A stretch of 64,000 bases of DNA from Bacillus sp. FJAT-22090 (GCF_007676755.1 NZ_VEBK01000006.1:1-64000); one strand, 5' to 3'; shown: positions 37,628-47,551, counted from the first letter of the stretch. Notes: a model not told the origin generated them from the sequence alone. A program made the numbers and translations.

Positions 37628-39088
37628 TTATGCTTTTGTATAGCGTAACACCGGTTGACGGGCAGCTTTCGTTTCATCTAAACGATTGATAACTGTCGTG
37701 TGTGGTGCATTTTGAACGATTTCTGGGTTTTCTTGTGCTTCTTTAGCAATCTGGATTAATGCATCACAGAATGCGTCTAATGTTTCTTTTGACTCTGTTT
37801 CTGTTGGCTCGATCATCATACCTTCTTCTACATTTAATGGGAAGTAGATTGTTGGTGGATGATATCCGAAATCAAGCAAACGTTTTGCCATATCAAGAGT
37901 ACGAACGCCGAGTTTCTTTTGACGACGACCACTTAATACGAATTCATGCTTACAATGACGATTATATGGAAGATCGAAATGCTCTTCCAAACGTCTCATC
38001 ATATAGTTCGCGTTTAATACAGCATACTCCGTAACCGCTTTTAGACCATCTGGGCCCATTGAACGGATATATGTGTATGCACGGACATTAATACCAAAGT
38101 TTCCGTAGAAAGGTTTCACGCGACCAATCGTTTGTGGACGATTGTAGTCGAATGTATATTTGTCGTCTTCTTTCACAAGTACTGGACTTGGTAAGTATGG
38201 GATAAGATCAGCTTTCACTCCTACTGGACCTGAACCTGGACCGCCCCCACCGTGAGGACCTGTAAAAGTTTTATGCAAGTTTAAGTGAACACAGTCAAAG
38301 CCCATGTCCCCTGGACGTGCTTTTGACATAACTGCATTTAAGTTAGCTCCATCATAGTATAACTTACCACCTACACCGTGGATGATTTCAGCCAAATCTA
38401 AAATACTTTCTTCAAATAAACCTAATGTGTTCGGATTAGTTAACATAAGAGCTGCCGTATCTGGTCCAGCTACACGACGTAAATCTTCTAAATCTACTAA
38501 ACCATTTTCATCTGATTTTACAGTAATAGTTTCAAATCCAGCTACAGTCGCAGAAGCAGGGTTTGTTCCATGAGCAGAGTCAGGAACGATCACTTTTGTA
38601 CGTTGTGTATCTCCATTTGCCTCATGGAATGCACGAATCATCATTAGAGCAGTCCACTCACCGTGCGCTCCAGCAGCAGGTTGAAGCGTTACTTCGTCCA
38701 TACCAGTGATTTCAATTAGATGTTCTTGCAGATCATACATTAACTCCATCGCACCTTGAACAGAAGATTCATCTTGTAACGGATGAATGTTAGCGAAACC
38801 TGGGAAACGAGCAACCGATTCATTAATTTTCGGATTGTATTTCATTGTACAAGATCCAAGTGGATAGAATCCTGTATCCACTCCATGGTTACGGTTTGAT
38901 AGTGCAGTGTAGTGACGCATAATATCTAGCTCACTTACTTCTGGCAACTCTGCTTCATCAACGCGTTGCATTCCTTGTGGTAATAATGAGGCTACATCTA
39001 TCTCTGGCACATCTAATTCAGGTAGGCTATAACCTACGCGGCCTTCTTTCGTAATTTCAAAAATTAGTGGTTGATTATCTTTATGCAT
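37628..39088 (-). CDS. gcvPB: Glycine dehydrogenase (decarboxylating) subunit 2
   Basis: PLP-carrying half of the split P-protein of the glycine cleavage system. 486 residues with the PLP lysine in [17 protein letters not shown] and the family segments [19 protein letters not shown] and [16 protein letters not shown]. Start at 39088 ([12 protein letters not shown]) follows GGGGGC and overlaps the end of gcvPA by 8 bases; the longer frame runs back into gcvPA. Confidence 0.96.
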   Translation of the reverse strand: MHKDNQPLIFEITKEGRVGYSLPELDVPEIDVASLLPQGMQRVDEAELPEVSELDIMRHYTALSNRNHGVDTGFYPLGSCTMKYNPKINESVARFPGFANIHPLQDESSVQGAMELMYDLQEHLIEITGMDEVTLQPAAGAHGEWTALMMIRAFHEANGDTQRTKVIVPDSAHGTNPASATVAGFETITVKSDENGLVDLEDLRRVAGPDTAALMLTNPNTLGLFEESILDLAEIIHGVGGKLYYDGANLNAVMSKARPGDMGFDCVHLNLHKTFTGPHGGGGPGSGPVGVKADLIPYLPSPVLVKEDDKYTFDYNRPQTIGRVKPFYGNFGINVRAYTYIRSMGPDGLKAVTEYAVLNANYMMRRLEEHFDLPYNRHCKHEFVLSGRRQKKLGVRTLDMAKRLLDFGYHPPTIYFPLNVEEGMMIEPTETESKETLDAFCDALIQIAKEAQENPEIVQNAPHTTVINRLDETKAARQPVLRYTKA

Positions 39089-40427
39089 GAAGAGCCCCCA
39101 TTTCTTGCACGAGTGCATCTATTTCTTCTTTAGTACGTTGCTCAGTAACAGCGATCAATACATGATTTTTAAGATCAGAGTTTACTCGACCTAGGTCAAA
39201 TCCTCCGATAATTCCTTTTTCCAGAAGTACCTTATTTGTCGCTTCAACAGAACCATTTACTTTTACAACGATTTCATTGAAATGTGCTCCTTGGAAAGGC
39301 ACCTCAAAGCCAGCCTGTTCAAATGCTTGTTTTGCATAATGTGTTTTCGTGATATTTTGGATTGCCATTTCTTTTACGCCTTGTTTGCCAAGTGCAGTCA
39401 TTGCAACTGAAGCAGCAAGTGCATTAAGCGCTTGGTTTGAACAGATATTCGATGTAGCTTTATCACGGCGAATATGTTGCTCACGAGCTTGTAAAGTTAA
39501 AACGAATCCACGGCGTCCATCTTCATCTGTTGTTTCCCCGACCAAACGCCCCGGAACTTTACGCATCAATTTAGAATTTACTGCAAAGAATCCACAGTGT
39601 GGTCCACCGAATGCTTCAGAGATTCCGAAAACTTGCGCATCCCCAACTGTAATATCCGCTCCGAATTTACCAGGAGGAGTCAACAAACCTAGTGCCAGTG
39701 GATTTGTAGAAACAACGAATAATGCTTTCTGAGCATGTGTTAGTTGTTCCACTTTTGCTAGATCTTCAATTTGACCGAAGAAATTTGGGTACTGAACTAA
39801 AACTGCCGCTGTTTCTTCATCCACTAATTCTTCTAGTTTGTCTAAATCTGTTACTCCGTCTTTTGTCGGTACTGTTACTACTTGAACGTTTTGACCTTTT
39901 GCATACATTTTCACAACATCCACATATTCGGGATGAACCGCTTCGGAAACGACCAATTTTTTACGACGAGTGTGACCTGCAGCTAAGTTACCAGCTTCAG
40001 CAAGTGCTGTACCACCGTCATACATAGAAGAGTTTGCTATATCCATACCAGTTAGCTCACAGATCATCGTTTGGAATTCAAAAATAGCTTGCAATTCCCC
40101 TTGTGAAATTTCTGGCTGATAAGGAGTATAAGCTGTATAAAATTCAGATCGAGAAATAACATGATCTACAATAATTGGCTTGAAATGATCATACACACCA
40201 GCACCTAGAAAAGAAGCATACTTTTTGCTATCCGCGTTTTTGTCAGCAAGGATTGCTAATTCTTTTAATAAAGCAGATTCAGCTTTCGCAGCTTTAATAT
40301 TATACTCACCTTTAAAACGTACTTTCTCGGGAATGTCTGCAAACAATTCATCAATAGAAGAAATGCCAATTACGTCTAGCATTTCTTTTTGATCTTGTTC
40401 AGTCATTGGTAAATAACGATGCTTCAT
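39081..40427 (-). CDS. gcvPA: Glycine dehydrogenase (decarboxylating) subunit 1
   Basis: First half of the split P-protein. 448 residues with [22 protein letters not shown]...[10 protein letters not shown] and [25 protein letters not shown], typical of GcvPA. ATG 40427 has AGAGG 10 bases upstream; a TTG lies one codon before it. Second gene of the riboswitch-controlled gcvT-gcvPA-gcvPB operon. Confidence 0.96.
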   Translation of the reverse strand: MKHRYLPMTEQDQKEMLDVIGISSIDELFADIPEKVRFKGEYNIKAAKAESALLKELAILADKNADSKKYASFLGAGVYDHFKPIIVDHVISRSEFYTAYTPYQPEISQGELQAIFEFQTMICELTGMDIANSSMYDGGTALAEAGNLAAGHTRRKKLVVSEAVHPEYVDVVKMYAKGQNVQVVTVPTKDGVTDLDKLEELVDEETAAVLVQYPNFFGQIEDLAKVEQLTHAQKALFVVSTNPLALGLLTPPGKFGADITVGDAQVFGISEAFGGPHCGFFAVNSKLMRKVPGRLVGETTDEDGRRGFVLTLQAREQHIRRDKATSNICSNQALNALAASVAMTALGKQGVKEMAIQNITKTHYAKQAFEQAGFEVPFQGAHFNEIVVKVNGSVEATNKVLLEKGIIGGFDLGRVNSDLKNHVLIAVTEQRTKEEIDALVQEMGALHA

Positions 40428-40451
40428 CAATGGACAACCTCTTTCTTCCTC

Positions 40452-41555
40452 TTATTTTTCTCTTTTATAGAATGGCGTAGCGACAGTAATTGCTTTTAAA
40501 CGCTTGTTTCTGATTTCAACTTCTAACTCTTTACCAACTTCAGCATACTCTGTATCAATAAGAGCAAGCCCAATATTCTTTTTAAGTGTTGGTGATTGTG
40601 TACCTGTAGTGACAAATCCAATTTGTTTATCCCCTACAAATACTGGATATCCAGTACGTGGTATTCCTTTATCGATCATTTCAATACCAATACTCTTTCT
40701 TCGAGTACCATTTTCTTTTTGATCAGCCAAAACAGATTTACCATTGAAATCTTGTTCTTTTTTAAGCTTCACAACAAAACCTAAACCAGCTTCCAGCGGT
40801 GAAATATCTTTTGATAGTTCTTGACCGTATAAAGGTAGGCATGCCTCGAAGCGTAGTGTATCTCGAGCACCTAAACCACATGGCAGAAGTCCATCTTCCT
40901 TACCCCCCTCTAAAATACTACTCCATAAGTCTTTGACATCATTGCTAGCTGCATAAATTTCAAATCCATCTTCTCCAGTATAACCAGTGCGAGAAATAAG
41001 AACGTTTTTACCCGCAACTTCGACATTATCCGCGAAACGGAAAAAACCGATTTCCCCAAGATTTTTGGAAGTTAGCTTTTGTAATATTTCCTGCGCAAGA
41101 GGACCTTGTAGTGCAAGTAACCCATATTCATCTGATTTATTTGACAATTCAACATCCGAAGTTACGAATTTCTTTAACCACTCAAAATCTTTTTCAATAT
41201 TTCCCGCATTTACTACTAATAAATAATGATTATCTTGTACTTTATAAACTAATAAATCATCTACAATGCCACCATCCTCATAGCACATTGCAGTATATTG
41301 CGCTTGCCCATTTACTAGTTTGGAAACATCATTTGTCATCGTTTTTTGTAAAAACGCTTCACTCCCTGAACCTGTAACGACAAATTCTCCCATATGAGAA
41401 ACATCAAATAATCCTGCTTTCGTTCTTACTGCTAAGTGTTCTTCTTTAATACTAGAAAATTGTACAGGTAATTCCCAGCCACCAAAATCAATTGTTTTTC
41501 CTCCATAAGCTGCATAATCATCGAATAGAGGCGTTCGCTTCAACTGCTCTGACAA
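40452..41555 (-). CDS. gcvT: Aminomethyltransferase (T-protein)
   Basis: T-protein of the glycine cleavage system: passes the one-carbon unit to tetrahydrofolate and releases ammonia. 367 residues; [45 protein letters not shown] and the C-terminal barrel are present. The TTG start lies 9 bases after AAGGAGGAG. It is the first gene after the glycine riboswitch. Confidence 0.96.
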   Translation of the reverse strand: MSEQLKRTPLFDDYAAYGGKTIDFGGWELPVQFSSIKEEHLAVRTKAGLFDVSHMGEFVVTGSGSEAFLQKTMTNDVSKLVNGQAQYTAMCYEDGGIVDDLLVYKVQDNHYLLVVNAGNIEKDFEWLKKFVTSDVELSNKSDEYGLLALQGPLAQEILQKLTSKNLGEIGFFRFADNVEVAGKNVLISRTGYTGEDGFEIYAASNDVKDLWSSILEGGKEDGLLPCGLGARDTLRFEACLPLYGQELSKDISPLEAGLGFVVKLKKEQDFNGKSVLADQKENGTRRKSIGIEMIDKGIPRTGYPVFVGDKQIGFVTTGTQSPTLKKNIGLALIDTEYAEVGKELEVEIRNKRLKAITVATPFYKREK

Positions 41556-41584
41556 AAAAATCTCCTCCTTAACTATTTAACACA

Positions 41585-41630
41585 CAAAAAAGGACAGAGA
41601 ACCCCCTTTTACTAAGTAGGTTCTCTGTCC
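41585..41630 (-). terminator. Riboswitch-controlled terminator before gcvT
   Basis: Stem GGACAGAGAACC/GGTTCTCTGTCC with TTTTTT after it, directly downstream of the second aptamer and 30 bases before gcvT. The 5' arm is also part of the aptamer-2 closing region, so ligand binding can prevent its formation. Confidence 0.85.
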
Positions 41631-41815
41631 TGGCACCTGAAAGTTTACCAAATATGGCTTTCCTCTTTGGTGGCTTTGCGTGATGGTAAACGAAAGCACT
41701 CTCCAGAGTTGCGTCCTATACGAGTTCTTTTGCCTGAGAGATTCATAATATCCATTACTTGCTCCTTCGGCGACGCTACTTTCTGCGTTCTCTCCCCGTA
41801 TGCTCATCCGCTCTG
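41620..41815 (-). ncRNA. Tandem glycine riboswitch
   Basis: Two glycine-aptamer-like modules in series on the minus strand. Module 1: GGGGAGAGAACG...GTCGCCGAAGGAGCAA...AATCTCTCAGGCAAAAG. Module 2: CTGGAGAGTGC...CACCAAAGAGGAAAGCC...CTTTCAGGTGCCAGGACAGAG. They are followed by an intrinsic terminator and gcvT. Tandem glycine riboswitches are ON switches for gcv operons in Bacillus. Confidence 0.92.
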
Positions 41816-41920
41816 TATTAATCTCTTGCTTTGTCTATATCCTAACATTGAAGTGTTAGGGACGCAATACCTTTTCTAAATTAACTCGAAAGACGAACAT
41901 TTATAATTATAAAATCTATT

Positions 41921-42436
41921 TCATTCGCCTTTTAATCGATTTACCTGATAACCAGCATATTCTGTCACTTGTCGCAATGGTCGATTTTCTGTAAGAATTG
42001 TAATATGAGTAGCTTTCTTATAAGTTTTTCTTCTTTTGTTATACAGCTGCTCTAACTCTTCTTTTGTGCTTTTTTGTACAATCGGGCGATTCTTATCATT
42101 TTTTATACGCATCCAAATATCATTAAACGTGGCGTCTAAATATAATACTAATCCTGTTTTACGCATTATTCGAATGTTTTCCTCATTCATCGCCACCCCG
42201 CCGCCGGTAGAGATGATACAAGATTCGTCACGAAAGTTTTGAAGAAAATCAGTTTCTAACTTCCGAAAGTAAGCTTCTCCTTCTTGTTCAAATATTTCAG
42301 GAATCGTTCTTTTCTGCTGATTTACTATTTCTTTATCCATATCGTAATAGGGCATCTTCAAAAGATAACTTAGCCTTCTTCCGACAGCACTTTTACCGCT
42401 TCCCATAAAACCAACCAAATATACTTTGTACATCAT
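41921..42436 (-). CDS. aroK: Shikimate kinase
   Basis: Phosphorylates shikimate in aromatic amino acid synthesis. 171 residues with P-loop GFMGSGKSAVGRRL, DMDKEIV (shikimate-binding Asp), YFRKLE and the second substrate segment STGGGVA. Tandem ATGs follow GGTGA; the second (42433) has better spacing. It lies between gcvT and comG with its own short transcript possible. Confidence 0.93.
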   Translation of the reverse strand: MMYKVYLVGFMGSGKSAVGRRLSYLLKMPYYDMDKEIVNQQKRTIPEIFEQEGEAYFRKLETDFLQNFRDESCIISTGGGVAMNEENIRIMRKTGLVLYLDATFNDIWMRIKNDKNRPIVQKSTKEELEQLYNKRRKTYKKATHITILTENRPLRQVTEYAGYQVNRLKGE

Positions 42437-42490
42437 TCACCAACTCGCTACATATCAATATTATTTTCTCGCCGGAAATTATAACCTTAT

Positions 42491-42760
42491 TCAGTAGTCA
42501 TTCGGATGCTCTACAATAGGAAGAGATTCTCCTACACCTACCTCATCCCTTATAGAAGTAAAAGACTTTTGCTGAACAAGATTAAAACTATTCATTTTTT
42601 TCATAGTAGCACTAATATTGCTCAATTCCAACGAATCATACGTTCGATATTTTGATTGATAGGCTGCGGTTGTTGCAAATAGCGAAAAACATACAATTAA
42701 TAGGAGTAGCATTGCGGCTGGTAATAACACCCCTTTTTCATTCTGAACGAAATGTAACAT
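42491..42760 (-). CDS. comGG: ComGG-like competence protein
   Basis: 89-residue single-pass protein: a short basic head (MLHFVQNEKGVLLP), one transmembrane segment (about 15-34), then a polar tail. Position after comGF and topology fit ComGG, the least conserved minor pseudopilin. Start 42760 is chosen for 10-base spacing from AAAGGAGC. It overlaps comGF by 23 bases. Confidence 0.7.
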   Translation of the reverse strand: MLHFVQNEKGVLLPAAMLLLLIVCFSLFATTAAYQSKYRTYDSLELSNISATMKKMNSFNLVQQKSFTSIRDEVGVGESLPIVEHPNDY

Positions 42761-43193
42761 AAAAATCATGCTCCTTTTCCATTCCATTTGCAAAAGTGAC
42801 AAAAAAACGTAAAGTTTGTCCTTCTACAGACATCGACAACGATTTTACATGCAATAACATCTGTTCGTGGCCTAATCGCTCCTTTTGCTTTCTTATTAAA
42901 TCTTGATACAATTCGATATCATACTCTTCTCCATCTTTTCGGAAGCGTATTCCAGGCTGATCTTTTTGAATAGTAAGTGAGTCTATATTGTTTAAGTACT
43001 GCTCTACGTTTTGGATAAAAAACAGCCATTCTAAGTCCGTTGGGTCCGTGATTGTTTCTTCCATTTTACCTGTCCATCCTATTGTAACCGCAAACACTTG
43101 CGCAAAAATCATCAATATGGAGAGTTGTATAATCCCTTCAACTAAGGTATATCCTTTCTCATTAGTAACTCTTCGTATGAAATAGTTACGCAA
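42738..43193 (-). CDS. comGF: Competence minor pseudopilin ComGF
   Basis: 151 residues with the prepilin-type head NEKGYTLVEGIIQLSI (cleavage after the Gly, Glu+5 kept) and the ComGF domain ending in FFVTFANGMEKEHDFYVTF. TTG 43193 follows AGAGGAGAG. It overlaps comGE by 52 bases and comGG by 23, so the genes are tightly coupled. Confidence 0.88.
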   Translation of the reverse strand: MRNYFIRRVTNEKGYTLVEGIIQLSILMIFAQVFAVTIGWTGKMEETITDPTDLEWLFFIQNVEQYLNNIDSLTIQKDQPGIRFRKDGEEYDIELYQDLIRKQKERLGHEQMLLHVKSLSMSVEGQTLRFFVTFANGMEKEHDFYVTFRSE

Positions 43194-43480
43194 TTCTCTC
43201 TCTCCTCTCGCATTCCTTCGTAATGGACACAGATTTTTTCGTTATCAACTTGAAATGTATAAGTAATCATTTCAATCTGTCTGGAACCACTTTGCGTGTT
43301 TTCCGATATATACATTTTTGCCGCTTCATGCATGACGAGAGAAGAATAATATTTTCGTTTCTTCTCTTCTAACTTAACATTCATATTGTTTAATAATGGC
43401 AATAAAGTGGATGCTATGATAAACGTAATACTAAGTGCCAATATAGTCTCTGGCCATGAAAATCCATCGCTATTCCTCAT
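43142..43480 (-). CDS. comGE: Competence minor pseudopilin ComGE
   Basis: 112 residues; type IV pilin-like head NSDGFSWPETILALSITF with the cleavable Gly-Phe and Glu at +5, then a short globular part. By position and head it is ComGE. It overlaps comGD by 11 bases. Confidence 0.8.
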   Translation of the reverse strand: MRNSDGFSWPETILALSITFIIASTLLPLLNNMNVKLEEKKRKYYSSLVMHEAAKMYISENTQSGSRQIEMITYTFQVDNEKICVHYEGMREERENCVTISYEELLMRKDIP

Positions 43481-43910
43481 AATTTAACCTGCCATTACCG
43501 ATATGAATAGTAACATTTTTAAGTCCTGTTTTTGTCTCAAACACAAGTGTCCCAAACTGTCTTACCATGCCATTTGGATGAAAGATGATTTCTTTCAATT
43601 TGCTATCCGAGGACAATCGAATACGATCGGGAAGTTCATGTTCAAATAAAATAGCGGTTTCGGATTGTCCTCTATATTTCGTTCCATTTTCCGCAAATTT
43701 AATAGATGTATATTTGGTTTCTCCAATCGCAATAGCCTGCATTTTTTGCATATCTAGATGGAACTGTCTGAAAAACCGTCTTTCTTCTTTTTCCTCCATT
43801 TTGCCTGAGAAAACAAAAATAATGGATGATGTAATTACCATTACAATAGACAAAACAAGAATTGTTTCAATAAGCGTGAAACCCTCTTCGCACCGCCTAA
43901 CCCTCACCAT
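43470..43910 (-). CDS. comGD: Competence minor pseudopilin ComGD
   Basis: 146 residues with the canonical prepilin signal EEGFTLIETILVLSIVMV, processed by ComC. The globular domain resembles GspH (FHPNGMVRQFGTLVF). It overlaps comGC by 14 bases. Confidence 0.88.
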   Translation of the reverse strand: MVRVRRCEEGFTLIETILVLSIVMVITSSIIFVFSGKMEEKEERRFFRQFHLDMQKMQAIAIGETKYTSIKFAENGTKYRGQSETAILFEHELPDRIRLSSDSKLKEIIFHPNGMVRQFGTLVFETKTGLKNVTIHIGNGRLNYEE

Positions 43911-44229
43911 TCTTTACTTTTCCTTTTATCCCAACACTACCATCTGCACCTATTTCTATTTCATCCCCATTTGGACAAGTATCCGCCCCTTTTAGAAAGT
44001 CTGCATCGCTCAGTTCACTTATCGTGGGAATTTTTTTAAATTCAATTTTATAAGCTTCCACTTGACCCTCTACCATTTTGACAAAAGCTTCGCATCCTTT
44101 TTTATCAATATTAGCGGAATGCTTCGTCACATTCGGAATAGAGATAAGTATTAAAACCGAAATGATCAGAAGTACAATCATCATTTCTACCAAGGTAAAA
44201 CCTTTCTGATTCAACCATAATTTCCTCAT
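43897..44229 (-). CDS. comGC: Competence major pseudopilin ComGC
   Basis: 110 residues; prepilin head NQKGFTLVEMMIVLLIISV, then KGCEAFVKMVEGQVEAYKIE. Two cysteines (one in GCEAF, one in DTCPNGD) could form the intramolecular disulfide known for ComGC. It builds the transformation pseudopilus. Confidence 0.93.
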   Translation of the reverse strand: MRKLWLNQKGFTLVEMMIVLLIISVLILISIPNVTKHSANIDKKGCEAFVKMVEGQVEAYKIEFKKIPTISELSDADFLKGADTCPNGDEIEIGADGSVGIKGKVKNGEG

Positions 44230-44240
44230 AAAAAGCTCCT

Positions 44241-45305
44241 TTACACAATATTTATCATTTCATAGATTGGCAACAAAATAGCTAAGTAAGCCCCGATTAT
44301 AAAAACTGCTAATAGTAAGAACAAGATTGGTTGGATAACACTTAAATAGCGCGAAAGCTTTGTTTCGATGCTATCCGATAAAAATTCACTATATAATGTC
44401 AATTCTCTTCCAAGATACCCGCTGTTTTCACCGTGGATGACAAAATGATGAAAATCTCCATTAAAATAATCTAGAAGTAAAACAGCTTTAGAGAAAGATT
44501 CACCGTGCACAATCTTGTCTTTCATCTGTTCCGCCATAAATTGAAGTGATTTATGTTCCTCTTGGGTTATTAATGCATCAAAGGATTGTTGTAGAGACAT
44601 TCCACTTTCAATCAGCCCTCCCATTTCTCTTGAAAAAACCCTGGTTAGCAAGAGACGGTGCCAACTATTGATGAAGGGAATTTTCCGATAAAAGTTAAGC
44701 TGTGTTTCCACCGGCGTTTTATTTAATATAAAAAGAAAGACAAAAAGAAGAACTGCCACTACAAGTGCTACTACTAAAAAAGTATTTGGTAAATGTAATA
44801 ACACAGTAGTCCATGCTATCGAGCTTTCCGATTCAAGCGATGCCCTTGTTCCAAGCAAAGATTCCATATTAGGCAGAAAGTATATACGAAAAATCGTAAA
44901 CAATAGGAAAATAACGATAAATAGAAATAATGGATACATCAATAAATTATTTAACCGTTTTTTTGCCCGCTCATACAAGTCCGCGTTTACCCCAAGAACT
45001 GCTACAGTTTCTTGTAATTGTCCATGAATCATCGCTAAATTGATTGGAAGCAAGAGACGATTTGGAAATCCCAGCACCCTAAACACATCAGTTACATTCA
45101 ATCCATTTTTTTGAATTTCTTTTATACGTTGGATAACTAGTTCCGCTTCTTTTACATGAAAAGGAATTAACATAGAAACAGCTTCATGAAATGTATAGCC
45201 CTCTTTCAGTAAATCACTTAATCTACTCAAAAAGGACGACTGCATACTTGAAGGGATTGTTTCATTTTTTCTAGCAAAATACACTTTAATTTTTTGAAAT
45301 AACAC
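44241..45305 (-). CDS. comGB: Competence pilus membrane platform protein ComGB
   Basis: 354-residue GspF-family inner-membrane platform protein with two homologous halves, each with GspF signatures (LSDLLKEGYTFHEAVSML and MGGLIESGMSLQQSFDALI), and three transmembrane segments. The GTG start has AGAGAAGG upstream and lies 20 bases inside the end of comGA. Confidence 0.92.
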   Translation of the reverse strand: MLFQKIKVYFARKNETIPSSMQSSFLSRLSDLLKEGYTFHEAVSMLIPFHVKEAELVIQRIKEIQKNGLNVTDVFRVLGFPNRLLLPINLAMIHGQLQETVAVLGVNADLYERAKKRLNNLLMYPLFLFIVIFLLFTIFRIYFLPNMESLLGTRASLESESSIAWTTVLLHLPNTFLVVALVVAVLLFVFLFILNKTPVETQLNFYRKIPFINSWHRLLLTRVFSREMGGLIESGMSLQQSFDALITQEEHKSLQFMAEQMKDKIVHGESFSKAVLLLDYFNGDFHHFVIHGENSGYLGRELTLYSEFLSDSIETKLSRYLSVIQPILFLLLAVFIIGAYLAILLPIYEMINIV

Positions 45306-46302
45306 CTTCTCTGACTCCCCTCTCTATTTGATAAGAAAGGGTAAGTCCATATGGGATATGAAACTCCCTGCCAGTATAAAGGGAGTTTAAAGCTTCTGTT
45401 AAAAATTCATCAGAAATAATTTCAAATATAGCGGACAGATCTTGCTGTTTCTCATTTGTTACTGTTACAAGTTTTTGTGTTACGATCCCAATAATCGTTT
45501 GTTTTAATTCCTCCGCGGAAACACCTAAATCCATTAAACGATATAGAGCTCCTACTCCGTCCTTTGCATGAATTGTCGAGACCACTAAATGCCCTGTAAG
45601 AGATGCCTGGATCGCAGCCTTAGCCGTGGCTTCGTCCCTGATTTCACCAATCATAATTACATCTGGAGAATGTCTTAAAATTGCTTTTAATCCAGCAGAA
45701 TATGTTACGCCAGATCGCTCATTTACTTGAATCTGCAGTAAATGCGATTGACTATTTTCTACCGGGTCCTCCAATGAAATTACATATCTATTCAAATTTT
45801 CGGAACAATATTTAGTGAGCGAGTACATGGTCGTTGATTTTCCAGATCCAGTAGGGCCTACAAAAAGAATCAAACCTTGTCGATTGTTCGCTAGTTCCAC
45901 TATTTTTTCAGAGGCATCACGAAATAAAGACAGAGCATGGATTATTTTCGCATTATCATGTTGCTGCAAACGAATTACGAGACTTTCTTTTCCGTAAACA
46001 GAGGGTAATGTTGAAACACGAAATGAATACTTTTGAGAGTTGAATGTTTGTTGAAATGAACCACTTTGTGGCTTACGTTTTTCGCTGATATCAAGAGAGG
46101 ATAAAAATTTGAAGAATGATATAATACGTTCACCCAAATTTAGGGGAAGCTTCCCTGCTTCAAACATTTGAGCGTTTTTCTTAAAATAATAATAGTAGCT
46201 TTGTTCATTTGGAATCATATGCAAATCCGAAGCACCAAATCGTTGCGCTTTCTTAAGTAATTGAAAACATTTTTGTTCGACCGTATTTTCTATTTGTTGC
46301 AT
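45286..46302 (-). CDS. comGA: Competence traffic ATPase ComGA
   Basis: GspE/PilT-type ATPase powering pseudopilus assembly. Walker A GPTGSGKSTT, Asp box SLEDPVE, Walker B IMIGEIRDEATA and His box TGHLVVSTIHA. Start ATG 46302 (MQQIENTVEQK) follows AAAGGAACG; the in-frame extension upstream lies in the leader. Length is 338. First gene of the comG operon; expression would depend on ComK, but no clear pair of ComK boxes could be seen by eye. Confidence 0.93.
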   Translation of the reverse strand: MQQIENTVEQKCFQLLKKAQRFGASDLHMIPNEQSYYYYFKKNAQMFEAGKLPLNLGERIISFFKFLSSLDISEKRKPQSGSFQQTFNSQKYSFRVSTLPSVYGKESLVIRLQQHDNAKIIHALSLFRDASEKIVELANNRQGLILFVGPTGSGKSTTMYSLTKYCSENLNRYVISLEDPVENSQSHLLQIQVNERSGVTYSAGLKAILRHSPDVIMIGEIRDEATAKAAIQASLTGHLVVSTIHAKDGVGALYRLMDLGVSAEELKQTIIGIVTQKLVTVTNEKQQDLSAIFEIISDEFLTEALNSLYTGREFHIPYGLTLSYQIERGVREGVISKN

Positions 46303-46321
46303 GCATCGTTCCTTTCCCCAG

Positions 46322-46364
46322 GTACAAGTCGTGACCGCAAACAACTTGTACAAAATTAGTATAC
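46322..46364 (-). promoter_or_regulatory. comG promoter -10 region and leader hairpin
   Basis: TATACT at 46359-46364 is a good -10 on the minus strand with a weak -35. Directly after the implied start, GTACAAGT/ACTTGTAC (46322-46351) forms an 8-bp hairpin with a 14-base loop ahead of the comGA ribosome site. Confidence 0.4.
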
Positions 46365-46429
46365 TTCCAATCACAAAATAAATAAAGTAATTTCATTTAA
46401 TTTTCAAATTATTTAACCAGATAATCTAT

Positions 46430-46457
46430 TTGTCATTTTCCTATTCTTATTTATAAT
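46430..46457 (+). promoter_or_regulatory. SigA-type promoter of the HTH regulator gene
   Basis: TTGTCA (46430-46435), 16 bases, TATAAT (46452-46457), about 30 bases before the start codon. Confidence 0.65.
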
Positions 46458-46487
46458 AAAAGAGAGTATGAGAAATGAGGGAATTAT

Positions 46488-47168
46488 ATGGCCGATACTT
46501 TAAAGCTTACAAATACGTTAGCTGATGAAACTAGGTACTCCATTTATCAGTATGTAGTAAAAGAGAAAAAACAAGTAAATGTTCAAGAAATAGCCGAGCA
46601 ATTTGGTATACACCCAAATGTTGCAAGACTTCATTTAACAAAACTAAATGAATCTAAATTCATCTCTTCGGAGTTGGTGAAAAATGGAAAAGGTGGACGT
46701 CCTGCAAGAGTTTATTTTCTTGCTGAAGATCCAATCTATTTAAGCTTTCCAAAACAAGAGAACCATTTAATATTACAGTGGTTATTAGAAACGGTCGATT
46801 CAATGGGAGAAATAGCGATAACTAAAGCAAAAGAAATTAGTTACCGTCAAGGTCAAACAATCGTTCACTCACCTCTTTCTTCTATACAAACTTTTGAAAC
46901 AAAAATGGAACTATTGACAAAAGCAGCAGACTCTATTGGCTACATTCCTCATGTTACTGAAAAAGAAGGAAAAAAAGTGATTACATTTTCTATTTATAAT
47001 TGTCCTTATAAAGACCATCTTAATAAATATCCTACGCTTGTTTGCACACTTCATGAATCTTTTTTAAAAGGACAATTTGATGCATTATTTCCAATAAATG
47101 AATTTGTTCAAGTGGAAAGTATGCAAAATCACTGTAGCAATTGCGTATATCAAATAGAAGTTCTATAA
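46488..47168 (+). CDS. ArsR/DeoR-like HTH regulator with C-terminal cysteine cluster
   Basis: 226 residues: an N-terminal winged HTH (about 5-75; ADETRYSIYQYVVKEKKQVNVQEIAEQFGIHPN, then a wing GKGGRPARVYFL), then an effector domain. The C-terminal part carries cysteines in the spacing C-x13-C-x29-C-x2-C (YNCPYK, LVCTL, HCSNC), which recalls the iron-sulfur ligands of SufR-type regulators. The family is found between comG and yqgY in Bacillales. Target genes are unknown. Divergent from comG. Confidence 0.75.
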   Translation: MADTLKLTNTLADETRYSIYQYVVKEKKQVNVQEIAEQFGIHPNVARLHLTKLNESKFISSELVKNGKGGRPARVYFLAEDPIYLSFPKQENHLILQWLLETVDSMGEIAITKAKEISYRQGQTIVHSPLSSIQTFETKMELLTKAADSIGYIPHVTEKEGKKVITFSIYNCPYKDHLNKYPTLVCTLHESFLKGQFDALFPINEFVQVESMQNHCSNCVYQIEVL

Positions 47169-47235
47169 TGGGACTATAGATGAATCGTAATTGTGACAAT
47201 CATATGTATATTCATTAGCGAAGTGCAATAATCAG

Positions 47236-47265
47236 TTTACAGTTATCCACACAATCATCTATAAT
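47236..47265 (+). promoter_or_regulatory. yqgY promoter with a DnaA box in the spacer
   Basis: TTTACA (47236-47241), 18 bases, TATAAT (47260-47265). A perfect DnaA box TTATCCACA occupies 47243-47251, between the -35 and -10 elements. Confidence 0.55.
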
Positions 47266-47308
47266 GAATAAGAGAATATTTGTGTCGTTGCAAAAGGAGG
47301 GACTACAA

Positions 47309-47551
47309 ATGGGCAATATGTATAAAGTGATGGCTTTCTGGACAGGGATTTTCGCAGTTATGTTTTATTTAGGTGGTATGTCAGAAGCTTCTCTACTATT
47401 TTTAGCAAATACGGGATTATTCCTTCTTTTAGGGTTCTTAAACCTTTCTGAACGCATGTATATGTACATCTTCGGGGCTTACTTAATGTTCTTCTTCGCA
47501 GGATTTACATACTACACTACGTTTATTCACGTACCAGGCGCTGGACATTAA
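47309..47551 (+). CDS. yqgY: DUF2626 membrane protein YqgY
   Basis: 80-residue protein with three hydrophobic segments and the highly conserved end NLSERMYMYIFGAYLMFFFAGFTYYTTF...VPGAGH typical of DUF2626/YqgY. ATG 47309 follows AAAGGAGGG; longer in-frame starts lack a site. Function unknown. Confidence 0.88.
   Translation: MGNMYKVMAFWTGIFAVMFYLGGMSEASLLFLANTGLFLLLGFLNLSERMYMYIFGAYLMFFFAGFTYYTTFIHVPGAGH

Noticed and set aside
46303-46440. ComK boxes upstream of comGA
   Set aside because: AT-rich tracts are present but no convincing AAAA-N5-TTTT pair with proper spacing could be defined.
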